Of a DNA stretch of 64,000 nt, positions 1 through 8,257 are shown one piece after another. Each line of letters opens with the position of its first letter. Positions within the stretch are counted from its first letter, which is position 1. A program made the translations under genes and the position numbers. Origin of the DNA: DASQPA01 sp963757335 (GTDB taxonomy: Bacteria; Acidobacteriota; Thermoanaerobaculia; Multivoradales; UBA5704); contig CAVWRJ010000025.1 in assembly GCA_963757335.1 (NCBI GenBank), positions 1,054,001 to 1,118,000 on the forward strand, given 5' to 3'. A model generated the notes under the pieces. It had not been told where the DNA came from and made no database searches. It worked only from the letters and a program-made list of their open reading frames with translations.

Positions 1-944
1 TCGTGGTTCTTCTGCCGGCTCTCCTCCAAGTGGGCGGCGTCGCCGAGGCTCGCCCGCGCCGCCACCAGGACCATGAGGTTGAGGCTGTCGTAGGCCTGGT
101 ACGCCTTCAGGCGCTCGATCGCATCTTTCAACCCCACGGCGTAGCCGCAGCGCAGGCCCGCCATGCCGTGGATCTTCGAGAAGGTGCGGGTCACGATGAG
201 GTTCGGGTGCTCGGGGAGGAGCGGCAGGACGCTCTCGTAGTCGGGGCCCTCGGCGTAGTGGAAGTAGGCCTCATCGACGAGCACCGCGGTGGTCGGCGGC
301 ACCGCCTTGAGGAAGGCGCGGACCTCCACCTTGGGGGTCACGCTCGCGGTCGGGTTGTTCGGGTTGCAGAGGTAGACGAGCCCCGCCTTGGCGACCGCCG
401 ACATCTTGGCGAGATCGTGGCGGTGGTCGGCGGTGAGCGGCACCCGGACCGCCTCCGCCCCCACCGCCGCGGCATAGCGCTGAATCGCCTCGAAGGTGGG
501 GTCGGCGACCACCACCGGCCGGCCGTGGCCGGTGAAGGCGGTGGCGGCGAGCCGCAGGATCTCGCTCGACCCGGCGCCCAGGAGCACCTGATCCCGCCCG
601 ACCCCGTGCGACCGCGCCACCGCTTCGGAGAGGGCCTCGAGTTCGTCGTCCGGATAGCGGTAGGAACGGTCGAAGGCCCCCTGGATGGCAGCGAAGGCCG
701 CTGGCGACGGTCCGTAGGGATTCTCGTTGGCGGAGAGCCGGACGAGGTCGTCGACCGGCGTTGCCGGCAGTGCCGCCCCTGGCGCCACTGCCGGAGATGC
801 CGCCTCTACCAGGGCGGGGACGAAAGCGGCGGTGGCGAGACCGGTGCCGAGGATCCGGGCGAAGCTACGGCGGGACAGACCGCGCGATGCCGGAAGTACC
901 GGCAATGCCGGCAATATCGGCAATATCGGCGACGTGGGCTTCAT
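1..944 (-). CDS. Tat-exported PLP aminotransferase, HisC-like (3' end outside window)
   Basis: Fold-type I PLP aminotransferase whose motifs are closest to histidinol-phosphate aminotransferase. About 314 N-terminal residues are present and the gene runs off the left edge. Read on the minus strand from the ATG at 944, with GGAGG six bases upstream, it shows ANENPYGPS at residues 72-80, then YPD, GAGSSEIL, NPNNPT, VDEAYFHY and the lysine loop RTFSKIHGMAGLRCGY near residue 255. The N terminus is unusual: SRRSFAR (residues 24-30) followed by a hydrophobic stretch and Ala-rich cleavage region is a twin-arginine signal. A HisC enzyme is normally cytoplasmic, so this paralogue probably acts in the periplasm on another amino donor. 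The Leu/Pro/Ile-rich segment before the twin arginines is encoded by a 9-bp minisatellite. The substrate is unknown. Confidence 0.85.
   Translation of the reverse strand, partial: MKPTSPILPILPALPVLPASRGLSRRSFARILGTGLATAAFVPALVEAASPAVAPGAALPATPVDDLVRLSANENPYGPSPAAFAAIQGAFDRSYRYPDDELEALSEAVARSHGVGRDQVLLGAGSSEILRLAATAFTGHGRPVVVADPTFEAIQRYAAAVGAEAVRVPLTADHRHDLAKMSAVAKAGLVYLCNPNNPTASVTPKVEVRAFLKAVPPTTAVLVDEAYFHYAEGPDYESVLPLLPEHPNLIVTRTFSKIHGMAGLRCGYAVGLKDAIERLKAYQAYDSLNLMVLVAARASLGDAAHLEESRQKNH
886..939. repeat. 9-bp minisatellite (AATATCGGC-type), 6 units
   Basis: Six consecutive 9-base units (gatgccgga, agtaccggc, aatgccggc, aatatcggc, aatatcggc, gacgtgggc) lie inside the signal-peptide region of the aminotransferase gene. 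They are read there as Pro-Ile-Leu/Pro-Ala-Leu triplets. The same unit family occurs in several other genes of this window. Confidence 0.8.
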
Positions 945-1028
945 GGCTTGCCTCCCTTTTCCCCGCATCCTGCCCGAAGTCGGGCTCGAGAGCAACCCGG
1001 GGCCGAGGCAAGATACGATGAGCCCCTC

Positions 1029-2561
1029 ATGCACTTAGCCGACCTCGTCGCCACCTCCCGCCGCGTCGCCGAGACCCGCTCGCGCTCGGCGAAGACCGGC
1101 GCCCTCGCGGGCTTCCTGCGCGATCTTCGCCCGGAGGAGATCGACATCGCCGTGGCCTATCTCTCGGGCCACCTGCGCCAGGGGCGGATCGGCCTCGGGC
1201 CCGCGGCCATCGAGAGCGCCCGTCCCGGCACCGCCGCGGGTTCCCCGTCGCTCTCCCTCCTGGAGGTCGACGCCACCTTCGGGCGGATCGCGGGGACGAC
1301 CGGTTCCGGCTCGACGGCCGAGCGGGTGCGGCTCCTCGGGGCGCTCCTCTCCCAGGCCACGGCCGAGGAGCAGGGTTTCCTCGTCCGTCTGCTCTTCGGC
1401 GAGCTGCGCCAGGGAGCGCTCGCCGGTCTGATGGCCGAGGCGCTCGCCACCGCCGCGGAGGTCCCGGCGGACGAGGTGCGGCGGGCGCTCATGCTGGCCG
1501 GCGAGCTGCCGGAGGTGGCCCGGGCGGTCCTCACCGAGGGGCGGCCGGGGCTCGCCCGCTTCCACCTGGAGCTCTTCCGCCCCCTCCAGCCCATGCTCGC
1601 CTCGCCTGCCGGCGATGTCACCGAGGCCCTGGAACGGATGGGGGAAGCCGCCTTCGAGCTCAAGCTCGACGGCGCCCGGGTCCAGGTGCACAAGGCGGAA
1701 AACGAGGTGCGGGTCTACTCCCGGCGCGGCAACGAGGTCACCGCGGCGGTCCCCGAGCTGGTCGAGGCCGTGGAGGCCCTCCCGGCGCGGCAGCTCCTCC
1801 TCGACGGCGAGGTGATCGCCTTGAAGGCCGACGGCTCCCCCTACCCCTTTCAGGCCACCATGCGCCGGTTCGGCCGCAAGCTCGACGTCGCCCGGATGCG
1901 CCAGGAGCTGCCGCTCACCCCGTTTTTCTTCGACCTTCTCCATGTGGACGGCGCCGACCTCCTCGACCGGCCGGCCGGCGAGCGCTTCGCCGCCCTTGCC
2001 GAGGCGACCCCCGGCCTCACCGTGCCGCGCCTCACCACCGCCTCGGCAGAGGAGGCCGACGAGTTCTTCGCCGCCGCCCTGGCCCGCGGCCACGAGGGGA
2101 TCATGGCAAAGGCGCCAGACTCCCCCTACGAGGCAGGCCGGCGGGGTTTCTCCTGGCTCAAGATCAAGCCCGCCCACACTTTGGACCTCGTCGTCCTCGC
2201 CGCCGAGTGGGGGCACGGCCGGCGGAGCGGCTGGCTCTCGAACCTCCACCTCGGTGCCCGCGATCCGGAGAACGGCGGTTTCGTGATGCTGGGGAAGACC
2301 TTCAAGGGGATGACCGACGAGAGGCTCGCCTGGCAGACTCGGAAGTTCCAGGAGATCGCCCTCGGGACCGACGGCTGGACGGTCCACCTGAAGCCCGAGC
2401 TGGTGGTGGAGATCGCCTTCAGCGACGTCCAGGAGAGCCCCCACTACCCCGGCGGCATGGCCCTCCGCTTCGCCCGGGTCAAGGGCTACCGCGAGGACAA
2501 GACCGCGGCCGAGGCGGACACGGTCGACACGGTGCGGAAGATCTTCGCGGCGGGGCGGTGA
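1029..2561 (+). CDS. ATP-dependent DNA ligase (LigB type)
   Basis: Single-polypeptide ATP-dependent DNA ligase of 510 residues that seals nicks through a lysyl-AMP intermediate. The N-terminal ~190 residues form the helical DNA-binding domain. The adenylation domain starts with motif I ELKLDGARVQVHK, nucleophile Lys212. Further motifs are YSRRGNE, FFFDLLHVDG (III), GHEGIMAKAPDSPYEAG (IV) and WLKIKP (V), and an OB-fold ends in the motif VI-like RFARVKGYREDK. The length fits the bacterial and archaeal LigB group. The reading frame stays open far upstream, but that stretch is the antisense of the aminotransferase, so the ATG at 1029 is preferred. No Ku, primase or nuclease partner is present, so its repair pathway cannot be named. 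Confidence 0.92.
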   Translation: MHLADLVATSRRVAETRSRSAKTGALAGFLRDLRPEEIDIAVAYLSGHLRQGRIGLGPAAIESARPGTAAGSPSLSLLEVDATFGRIAGTTGSGSTAERVRLLGALLSQATAEEQGFLVRLLFGELRQGALAGLMAEALATAAEVPADEVRRALMLAGELPEVARAVLTEGRPGLARFHLELFRPLQPMLASPAGDVTEALERMGEAAFELKLDGARVQVHKAENEVRVYSRRGNEVTAAVPELVEAVEALPARQLLLDGEVIALKADGSPYPFQATMRRFGRKLDVARMRQELPLTPFFFDLLHVDGADLLDRPAGERFAALAEATPGLTVPRLTTASAEEADEFFAAALARGHEGIMAKAPDSPYEAGRRGFSWLKIKPAHTLDLVVLAAEWGHGRRSGWLSNLHLGARDPENGGFVMLGKTFKGMTDERLAWQTRKFQEIALGTDGWTVHLKPELVVEIAFSDVQESPHYPGGMALRFARVKGYREDKTAAEADTVDTVRKIFAAGR

Positions 2562-2570
2562 CCTAGAGCG

Positions 2571-2600
2571 TTGCCATTAACGCCCTACTTCTGCTATCGT
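2571..2600 (+). promoter_or_regulatory. putative sigma70-like promoter giving a near-leaderless transcript
   Basis: TTGCCA at 2571-2576 and TATCGT at 2595-2600 are separated by 18 bases and lie directly before the ATG at 2607. No Shine-Dalgarno sequence is visible in the six intervening bases, so a transcript started here would be leaderless or nearly so. Assigned by eye only. Confidence 0.3.
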
Positions 2601-2606
2601 CACTAA

Positions 2607-4226
2607 ATGAGTTTCGCTCCAGAACTCACCGCACGGCTCGAGCGGCGCCCTGAGGCGCGGTCGTTCTCAATCGAGGATCTACTGCAGGAAATTCAAAGCG
2701 GCCGCCTTCGAATCCCACGGTTTCAACGAGGTTTGAGATGGGAAGATCAGGACCGGCTCAATCTGTTTGACAGCATTTATCGGGGCTTTCCGATCGGCAC
2801 CTTGCTATTTTGGCGACGTTTTGCGGAGGCCGGAAAGGTCGGCTTCGGGCGGTTTTCCATTGATGCAGAAGCGCGTTCAGACGCTCTCTGGGTTGTCGAT
2901 GGTCAGCAGCGAATTACTACCCTAGCCGACGTCCTCCTCGTTGGGCCAAGCCCAAGTCCCACCGGGAAAACAATTCGCTTCAGCCTTGAGGATAAAAATT
3001 TCGCCTATGGGACAGAAGCTCAAAAGCCCCCTCCTCAATGGATCCCCTTAAGCGAAGTTCATGACTCTGCATGTCTCCTCGCTTGGGCACACGAGAAACG
3101 GATTGAAGGCCAAGCCCTATATTCCGTACTCGACCTAGGTAAACGCCTGCGGGAGTATCAGGCGCCCGCTTATATCGTTGAAGCTGATGAACGAGTGATG
3201 CGTCAGATTTTCGATCGAAGCAATTCGAGCGGCAAACCACTTAAAGCCGCCGAGGTGTTCGATGCGCTCCATGGCGCACAGTCGCCAGATAAACCCTCCT
3301 CTCTGCGGGATATTGCGACAGAGCTTGAGGACTTGAGCTTCGGCACAATTGAGGAGAAATTAGTACTGCGAGCCTTATTAGCGGTGCGAAGAAAAGACCC
3401 CGGTCGAGATTTTAGGCAGATTGCGAGCAATGACATTCCTGCTGCTCTCGCGGAAACGGCGTCAGCGCTCCGGCAAGCCATTACCTTCGTCAAGAATGCG
3501 GCGCAGTTCCCTCATATCGAGTTGCTGCCTTACAAGCTGCCACTCACGACTCTCGCCCTCTTCTTCCACGAGCATCGCGATGCCAGTTCCCGTACGCGAC
3601 TGCTTCTAGCTCGTTGGCTTTGGCGAGGAGCTATCAGCGGGTCTCACCGCGGCGATACTGTGGCTCTGAGGCGAACGCTTAACGCCATCGAACCTGGAAA
3701 TGAAGAAAGGTCGGTGCAGAATCTTTTGACCGAAGCAGGCAAGCGTCCACAAGTGTCAGCTTGGCTTCGCCCATTCCGTTTCCGGTTTGCTCGGACTAAA
3801 CTTCAACTCGTCGCGCTATGCAATCTTGTCCCTCGCCACCTCCTCACGAGGGAAGTGCTGAACATCGCCGATCTCTGTACAAACCCAAATGGACCCTCGA
3901 TTCGCCTCTCTTCGACTAACCGATCACCTGAGGAGGAAGGTCTAGCCAATCGCCTGCTCCACCCTCCGTTGACAGGAACATCTTTGAGAAAACAAATTGC
4001 CGGCTGCAATGACGAGGAGGTACTACGCTCTCATCTGATTTCCCCCTCTGCTCAGCAGGACTTAAGTAGCGGCGACTTCATTGGATTTTTGCGCAAGCGT
4101 GAACTTGATTTACAAACTTATATCGATGATTTTCTAGATTCCAAAGCTCAGTGGGAGGCGAGCGACCGCGACCGTCCCTCCCTCACCTCGCTCGTTGTCG
4201 CCGACCTAGGCGCATGGACCACCTGA
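2607..4226 (+). CDS. DUF262 (DGQQR motif) protein, GmrS-like NTPase half without an HNH nuclease
   Basis: A 539-residue DUF262 protein. The ParB/sulfiredoxin-like nucleotide-binding core shows IPRFQRGLRWEDQDRLNLFDS and the signature VVDGQQRITTLADVL (Asp98-Arg102). The family supplies the NTPase part of type IV restriction enzymes such as GmrSD and of phosphorothioate-sensing SspE. The C terminus (SHLISPSAQQDL then FLRKRELDLQTYIDDFL) is the usual DUF262 tail, but I see no DUF1524 HNH nuclease motif, so any nuclease would have to be separate. Base and codon use is clearly AT-richer than in the flanking ligase and peptidase genes, which suggests acquisition. It overlaps the downstream HipA gene by 13 bases, so the two are probably co-translated. 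A role in defence or toxin control is inferred. Confidence 0.85.
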   Translation: MSFAPELTARLERRPEARSFSIEDLLQEIQSGRLRIPRFQRGLRWEDQDRLNLFDSIYRGFPIGTLLFWRRFAEAGKVGFGRFSIDAEARSDALWVVDGQQRITTLADVLLVGPSPSPTGKTIRFSLEDKNFAYGTEAQKPPPQWIPLSEVHDSACLLAWAHEKRIEGQALYSVLDLGKRLREYQAPAYIVEADERVMRQIFDRSNSSGKPLKAAEVFDALHGAQSPDKPSSLRDIATELEDLSFGTIEEKLVLRALLAVRRKDPGRDFRQIASNDIPAALAETASALRQAITFVKNAAQFPHIELLPYKLPLTTLALFFHEHRDASSRTRLLLARWLWRGAISGSHRGDTVALRRTLNAIEPGNEERSVQNLLTEAGKRPQVSAWLRPFRFRFARTKLQLVALCNLVPRHLLTREVLNIADLCTNPNGPSIRLSSTNRSPEEEGLANRLLHPPLTGTSLRKQIAGCNDEEVLRSHLISPSAQQDLSSGDFIGFLRKRELDLQTYIDDFLDSKAQWEASDRDRPSLTSLVVADLGAWTT

Positions 4227-5410
4227 TCGTCAGACTTGCCGACGTGGTGGTCGGCGACCTGCGTCGCCGGTCTGGCGACTCCTGGGAATTCCGTTTCCGG
4301 AACGAGTACCTGGAACTCCACTCCCGGCCGGTTCTGGGACAGCTTTTCGAGGACGATCTGAGGCGCGCCTACCGCTCGACCCTGCGTCTGCCGCCCTTCT
4401 TCTCGAATCTCCTGCCGGAAGGACCGCTCCGCGAGCTCGTGGCCCGGCACACGGAAGTCAATGAACAGCGGGAGGCTCTGCTCCTGGGAGCTCTGGGCAA
4501 CGATCTGCCGGGCGCCGTCGTCGTCGAGCCCGGAGATGGCGGTGACGCCTTGGACGAGGAGGAGCCTTCCGCTCCCGGACCCGAAGCTTTTGAACACGAC
4601 TCCCGCCTCAAGTTCTCCCTCGCGGGGGTCCAGCTCAAGTTTTCCGTCCTCCGGAGTGGAGAGCGGCTGACCCTTCCAGCCTCCGGCCAGGGGGGAGACT
4701 GGATCGTCAAGCTTCCCGACGTCCAGCATCCGAGCGTGCCTGGCAACGAGTACTCGATGCTGCAGTGGGCTCAGAAAGCCGGCATCGAAGTCCCTGAACA
4801 TCAGTTGATCCCTATCTCCCACATCGAGGGGCTGCCGAGAGGCATGGTTTTCTCGGAAGTAGAGGCCTTCGCCATCCGCCGCTTCGATCGAACTCCTGAG
4901 CGAAGGATTCACCAGGAAGATTTTGCCCAGGTCCTCGGTCTCTATCCCGAGCGGAAGTACAAGCAATACAACTACGAGACGATCGGCAACATCGTGCATG
5001 CGGTCGCCGGCCCTGAGGCTTTCGTCGAGTATGCCCGCCGACTCCTCTTCGTCGTTCTCTCCGGAAATGGCGACGCCCATCACAAGAACTGGTCTCTGCG
5101 CTACCTGGACGGCCGGCGCGCCTCGCTTTCGCCTGCTTACGATTTCGTCTTCACCAAGGCCTACCTCGGGGAGGACGAGCTCGCTTTGAAGCTCGGTGGC
5201 GCGCGATCCTTTGCCGGCGTGACTTTCTCAAGCTTTCGCCAGCTGGCGCTCCGATGTGGGTACGACGAGCGAGCTCTCGTGGACAGAATGTTGGAGGCCG
5301 CGGTGCGCATCCGCGAAGCCTGGACAGAGCTCGAACCCGAGATGCCGCTGGCGGCGGAAGTCAAAGCGAAGCTGCGCCGGCACCTCGACTCGGTACACCT
5401 TCTAGGCTGA
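4214..5410 (+). CDS. hipA: HipA-type serine/threonine kinase (toxin)
   Basis: A 398-residue HipA-family kinase. HipA toxins phosphorylate translation factors such as glutamyl-tRNA synthetase and induce growth arrest. The N-terminal ~90 residues match the HipA N1/couple domain (PFFSNLLPEGPLRELV). The kinase part has the Gly-rich loop LAGVQLKFSVL (about 136-146), a Lys in DWIVKLPDVQHP, the catalytic loop GNGDAHHKNWSL with Asp287, and the Mg-binding Asp of SPAYDFV. All catalytic positions look intact. The start at 4214 is favoured because the frame upstream lies inside the DUF262 gene. There is no HipB helix-turn-helix antitoxin on either side, and the only partner is the DUF262 gene. Its GC content is higher than that of its partner. 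Confidence 0.9.
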   Translation: MDHLIVRLADVVVGDLRRRSGDSWEFRFRNEYLELHSRPVLGQLFEDDLRRAYRSTLRLPPFFSNLLPEGPLRELVARHTEVNEQREALLLGALGNDLPGAVVVEPGDGGDALDEEEPSAPGPEAFEHDSRLKFSLAGVQLKFSVLRSGERLTLPASGQGGDWIVKLPDVQHPSVPGNEYSMLQWAQKAGIEVPEHQLIPISHIEGLPRGMVFSEVEAFAIRRFDRTPERRIHQEDFAQVLGLYPERKYKQYNYETIGNIVHAVAGPEAFVEYARRLLFVVLSGNGDAHHKNWSLRYLDGRRASLSPAYDFVFTKAYLGEDELALKLGGARSFAGVTFSSFRQLALRCGYDERALVDRMLEAAVRIREAWTELEPEMPLAAEVKAKLRRHLDSVHLLG

Positions 5411-5440
5411 CCCGCGGGGTCGCCCCGACTCCGTGCTTCC

Positions 5441-6904
5441 CTACTCTCCCTTCTTCCCCACCGCCACCCGCCCGAGGTCCCCTGGCATGTCGGCGACAGC
5501 GTAGGCGACCGCGGCCCAGGCGGCGACGTTCTGGTCGATCTCCTTGGGATCGATCTTGTCGACCGTGTCGTTGGCGGTGTGGTGCCAGTCGAAGTAGGAG
5601 GTCGCATCCTGGTCGAAATCGAGGAGCGGGACCCCCGCCTGGCCGAGCGGCGAGATGTCGCTGCCGCCATGGGCGTCGTTGCTTCCCAGCTCGACGCCGA
5701 GCGGGGTGAGCAACCTGGCGAGCTCTGCGACCTGAGGCAGGTGGTCGGGGGCCACCGCCGAGCTCAGGCGGTACACCTTGCCGGCCCCGAGGTCCGACTC
5801 GGCGGCGAAGACGTGTTTGGGGAGCTCCGCCGCGTGGGCCAGGGCGTAGGCGCGGGCCCCCGAGGTGCCGAACTCCTCGTTGGCGAAGAGGACCACCCGG
5901 ATCGTCCGCCGCGGGTGCTCCTTCAACTGTCCGATCCGCCGCGCCGCCTCGGCGACGATGCCGATCCCGGCGCCGTCGTCGATCCCCCCGGTGCCCAGGT
6001 CCCAGGAGTCGAGATGCGCCCCGAGGAGGACGATCTCGTCCGGCCGCTCGCGGCCGCGGATCTCGCCGACGACGTTGGCCGACTCGGCCTCGGGCAGCAT
6101 CCGGGCGGTCGAGCGCAGGCGGAAGCGGACCGGCTTGCCGCTCGCCACCTCGGCAGCCAGGAGATCGGCATCGGCGGAAGCGAGCGCCACGGCGGGGATC
6201 TTCGTCCCCCCCTCCTCGTAGCGCATGGCGCCGGTATGGGGGAAGCGGTCGTGACCGGTGCCGATCGAACGGAGGAGGACCGCGACCGCCCCGCGCTTCG
6301 CCGCCCGGGAGGCGCCGGCGCCGCGCACCGGCACCGCATCGCGGTAGCCGGAAACGTCTCTCGTGCGCTCCATCCTGACGTTGTAGAAGACGATCTTGCC
6401 CTGGACCCGGGCGGGGTCGAGCTTGTCGAGCGCGGCGAGCGATGGGACCTCCACCACTTCGGCCTCGATTCCGGTATCCCCGGCGGCCGACGTCCCGACG
6501 CTGCCGCCCAGGGAGGCGAGGACGACGGGCTGCGGCCAGGGGGAGAGGATCTCGCCGGAGATCGTCCCCCGGTCCCAGTGCGGCACCGTCACCTTCTCGG
6601 CGTGCACGTTCTCGAAGCCGAGCTGGCGCAGAGTCCGGAGAGCCCAGTCGACCGCGGCGCGGTCCCCCGGCGAGCCGGCCGAGCGCGGCCCGACCTCGAA
6701 GGTCAGCGAGCGTACGATCTCCAGCGCCCGGGTGCCGGAGAGGGCGGCATCTCGGAGGGCGGCAGCTCTCTCGACGACCGGGGCTGGGAGGGGGGAAGAC
6801 GGCTGGGGTGGCGACTCTGCGGTCGCCGCCCCAGTAAGAGCGAGAAGCACTACGAAGGCGAGAAGACGGCGACCTTTCCGCCGAGCGGGAGTCGGGCGCG
6901 TCAT
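5441..6904 (-). CDS. secreted M28-family zinc aminopeptidase/carboxypeptidase Q-like
   Basis: A 487-residue exported metallopeptidase with a signal peptide in residues 1-29 (basic start, LLAFVVLLALTGAATA). A PA-like insert (about 130-260) comes before the catalytic domain. The zinc ligands are visible in GAHLDSWDLGTGGIDDGAG (His about 297, bridging Asp), LFANEEFGTSG (catalytic Glu pair about 341), ESDLGAG and the final His in DWHHTANDTVDKI. This pattern is that of M28 carboxypeptidase Q-like enzymes, which release amino acids from peptides in the periplasm or outside the cell. It converges on hipA (30 bases between stops) and lies just downstream of the desaturase on the same strand, with a 15-base gap. 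The peptide specificity cannot be read from the sequence. Confidence 0.9.
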   Translation of the reverse strand: MTRPTPARRKGRRLLAFVVLLALTGAATAESPPQPSSPLPAPVVERAAALRDAALSGTRALEIVRSLTFEVGPRSAGSPGDRAAVDWALRTLRQLGFENVHAEKVTVPHWDRGTISGEILSPWPQPVVLASLGGSVGTSAAGDTGIEAEVVEVPSLAALDKLDPARVQGKIVFYNVRMERTRDVSGYRDAVPVRGAGASRAAKRGAVAVLLRSIGTGHDRFPHTGAMRYEEGGTKIPAVALASADADLLAAEVASGKPVRFRLRSTARMLPEAESANVVGEIRGRERPDEIVLLGAHLDSWDLGTGGIDDGAGIGIVAEAARRIGQLKEHPRRTIRVVLFANEEFGTSGARAYALAHAAELPKHVFAAESDLGAGKVYRLSSAVAPDHLPQVAELARLLTPLGVELGSNDAHGGSDISPLGQAGVPLLDFDQDATSYFDWHHTANDTVDKIDPKEIDQNVAAWAAVAYAVADMPGDLGRVAVGKKGE

Positions 6905-6919
6905 GACTCTCTCCCCTGT

Positions 6920-8065
6920 TCAGGCCGCCGAGGTCAGGCGCCGCATCTGACGGAGAGTCGCCCGCCACTCTTCGAGCGCCTGGTCGAGGGAGCGGTAGAT
7001 CATCCCGCGGAGGGTCTCGACCGGCAGGTCCTCATGCCCGGGGAGGGGCGTCGGGACCTTGCCCCGGCGCTCGATCGCCAGAAGGTCGTGGATCGCCTTC
7101 TCGACCGCGTCGTAGGCCTCGTGAAGGCTGCGGCCGGAATGCTCGACGAAGCCCTCTCCGGCCCGCTCCACCCGCTCCTTGGCCCGGTCGTACTGGATGC
7201 GTACCTTGGCTTTGAGGATCGCCACGTCGGAGGCGCGCCGCAGGTCGCGGGCGAGGCCGAGCCGGGCGAGGCACCAGATCATCCACTTGGCGGGGTCGAA
7301 GTGCCAGCCGCGGATACCGTTCCGGTAGTCGAAGGGGAAGCTGTGGTGGTAGTTGTGGTACCCCTCGCCGAAGGCGAGGAACGCCATTACCGAGCTGTCT
7401 CTCGCGCTGTGCTCGCGGCTGTACGGCTGGCGGCCGATGATGTGGCAGAGGCTGTTGATGAAGAAGGTCGCGTGGTGGCTGACGACGATCCGGAGGACGC
7501 CGCCGATGAGGAGGCAGCCGAGCACCCGGTGGGTCAGGAGACCGACGACGAGCGGGATGCCCAGGGCGACGGTGAGACCGATCGTCACGTACCAGCGGTC
7601 CTGCCACTGGACGAGCGGGTCCTCGGCGAGGTCGCGCACGACGGTCTGGCTCGGCGGGGTGCTCTCGAAGAAGATCCAGCCGATGTGCGACCAGAAGAAG
7701 CCCTTGGTGGCGTTGTAAGGGTCGCGCTCGGAGTCGACGTGCGAGTGGTGGACGCGGTGGTCGGCCGCCCATTTGAGGACCGTGTTCTCGAGCCCGGCGG
7801 CGCCGAAGATGAGAAAGAAAAGCCGCACCGGGCGGGAGGCCTGGTAGGTCTTGTGGGCGAAGAGACGGTGGTAGCCGGCGGTGATCGAGAGCCCGACCGC
7901 AAGCCAGAGGCCGAGGAAGGTCAGGGTCTCCGGCCAGCCCAGGCCGTACCGCCAGAGATAGAGCGGGGTGCCGACGGCGGCGACGAGCAGAGTGCCCAAC
8001 AGGAAAGCGGTGTTCGTCCACGAGATGGGAGCACGAACGGAAGGGACGTCAACGGGTTCGGTCAA
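6920..8065 (-). CDS. membrane fatty acid desaturase (delta-9 acyl-CoA/acyl-lipid type)
   Basis: Integral-membrane di-iron desaturase of 381 residues that introduces a cis double bond into acyl chains and so tunes membrane fluidity. The three histidine boxes are present: HRLFAH, HRVHHSHVD and EGYHNYHHSFP. Hydrophobic segments flank them (near residues 14-35, 40-60, 145-190). The C-terminal ~80 residues after the last box are Arg/Glu-rich and probably cytoplasmic, longer than in minimal desaturases. The ATG at 8065 starts MTEPVDVPSVRAPISW directly before the first membrane segment. Its partner reductase is not in the window. Confidence 0.9.
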   Translation of the reverse strand: MTEPVDVPSVRAPISWTNTAFLLGTLLVAAVGTPLYLWRYGLGWPETLTFLGLWLAVGLSITAGYHRLFAHKTYQASRPVRLFFLIFGAAGLENTVLKWAADHRVHHSHVDSERDPYNATKGFFWSHIGWIFFESTPPSQTVVRDLAEDPLVQWQDRWYVTIGLTVALGIPLVVGLLTHRVLGCLLIGGVLRIVVSHHATFFINSLCHIIGRQPYSREHSARDSSVMAFLAFGEGYHNYHHSFPFDYRNGIRGWHFDPAKWMIWCLARLGLARDLRRASDVAILKAKVRIQYDRAKERVERAGEGFVEHSGRSLHEAYDAVEKAIHDLLAIERRGKVPTPLPGHEDLPVETLRGMIYRSLDQALEEWRATLRQMRRLTSAA

Positions 8066-8257
8066 GATCGACTCCTGTCAGGCCATGAGACCCGGTTACC
8101 GGCTACGGGGCGGCCGCGCGGCGCCCCACCAAGCCGGGTGAGGATACCAGCTTCGCTGCGTCCTGGCGGTCCGGGTCGGTCGTATACTGAGAACAAGCAT
8201 AACCCTAAGTGGCGATATTCCCGAACTTACATGCGGGGGAGTTACAATGCGGGCTGA

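Noticed and set aside
3..1028. Long plus-strand frame preceding the DNA ligase
   Set aside because: It is antisense to the HisC-like aminotransferase, whose motifs are clear on the minus strand; the ligase proper starts at 1029.
2607..5410. Complete GmrSD restriction system or classical hipBA operon
   Set aside because: The DUF262 protein lacks a visible HNH nuclease domain and no HipB-like gene is present, so neither label fits.
5579..8257. 892-codon plus-strand open frame
   Set aside because: It lies antisense to the M28 peptidase and desaturase and has the Arg/Pro/Gly composition of a GC-rich shadow frame.
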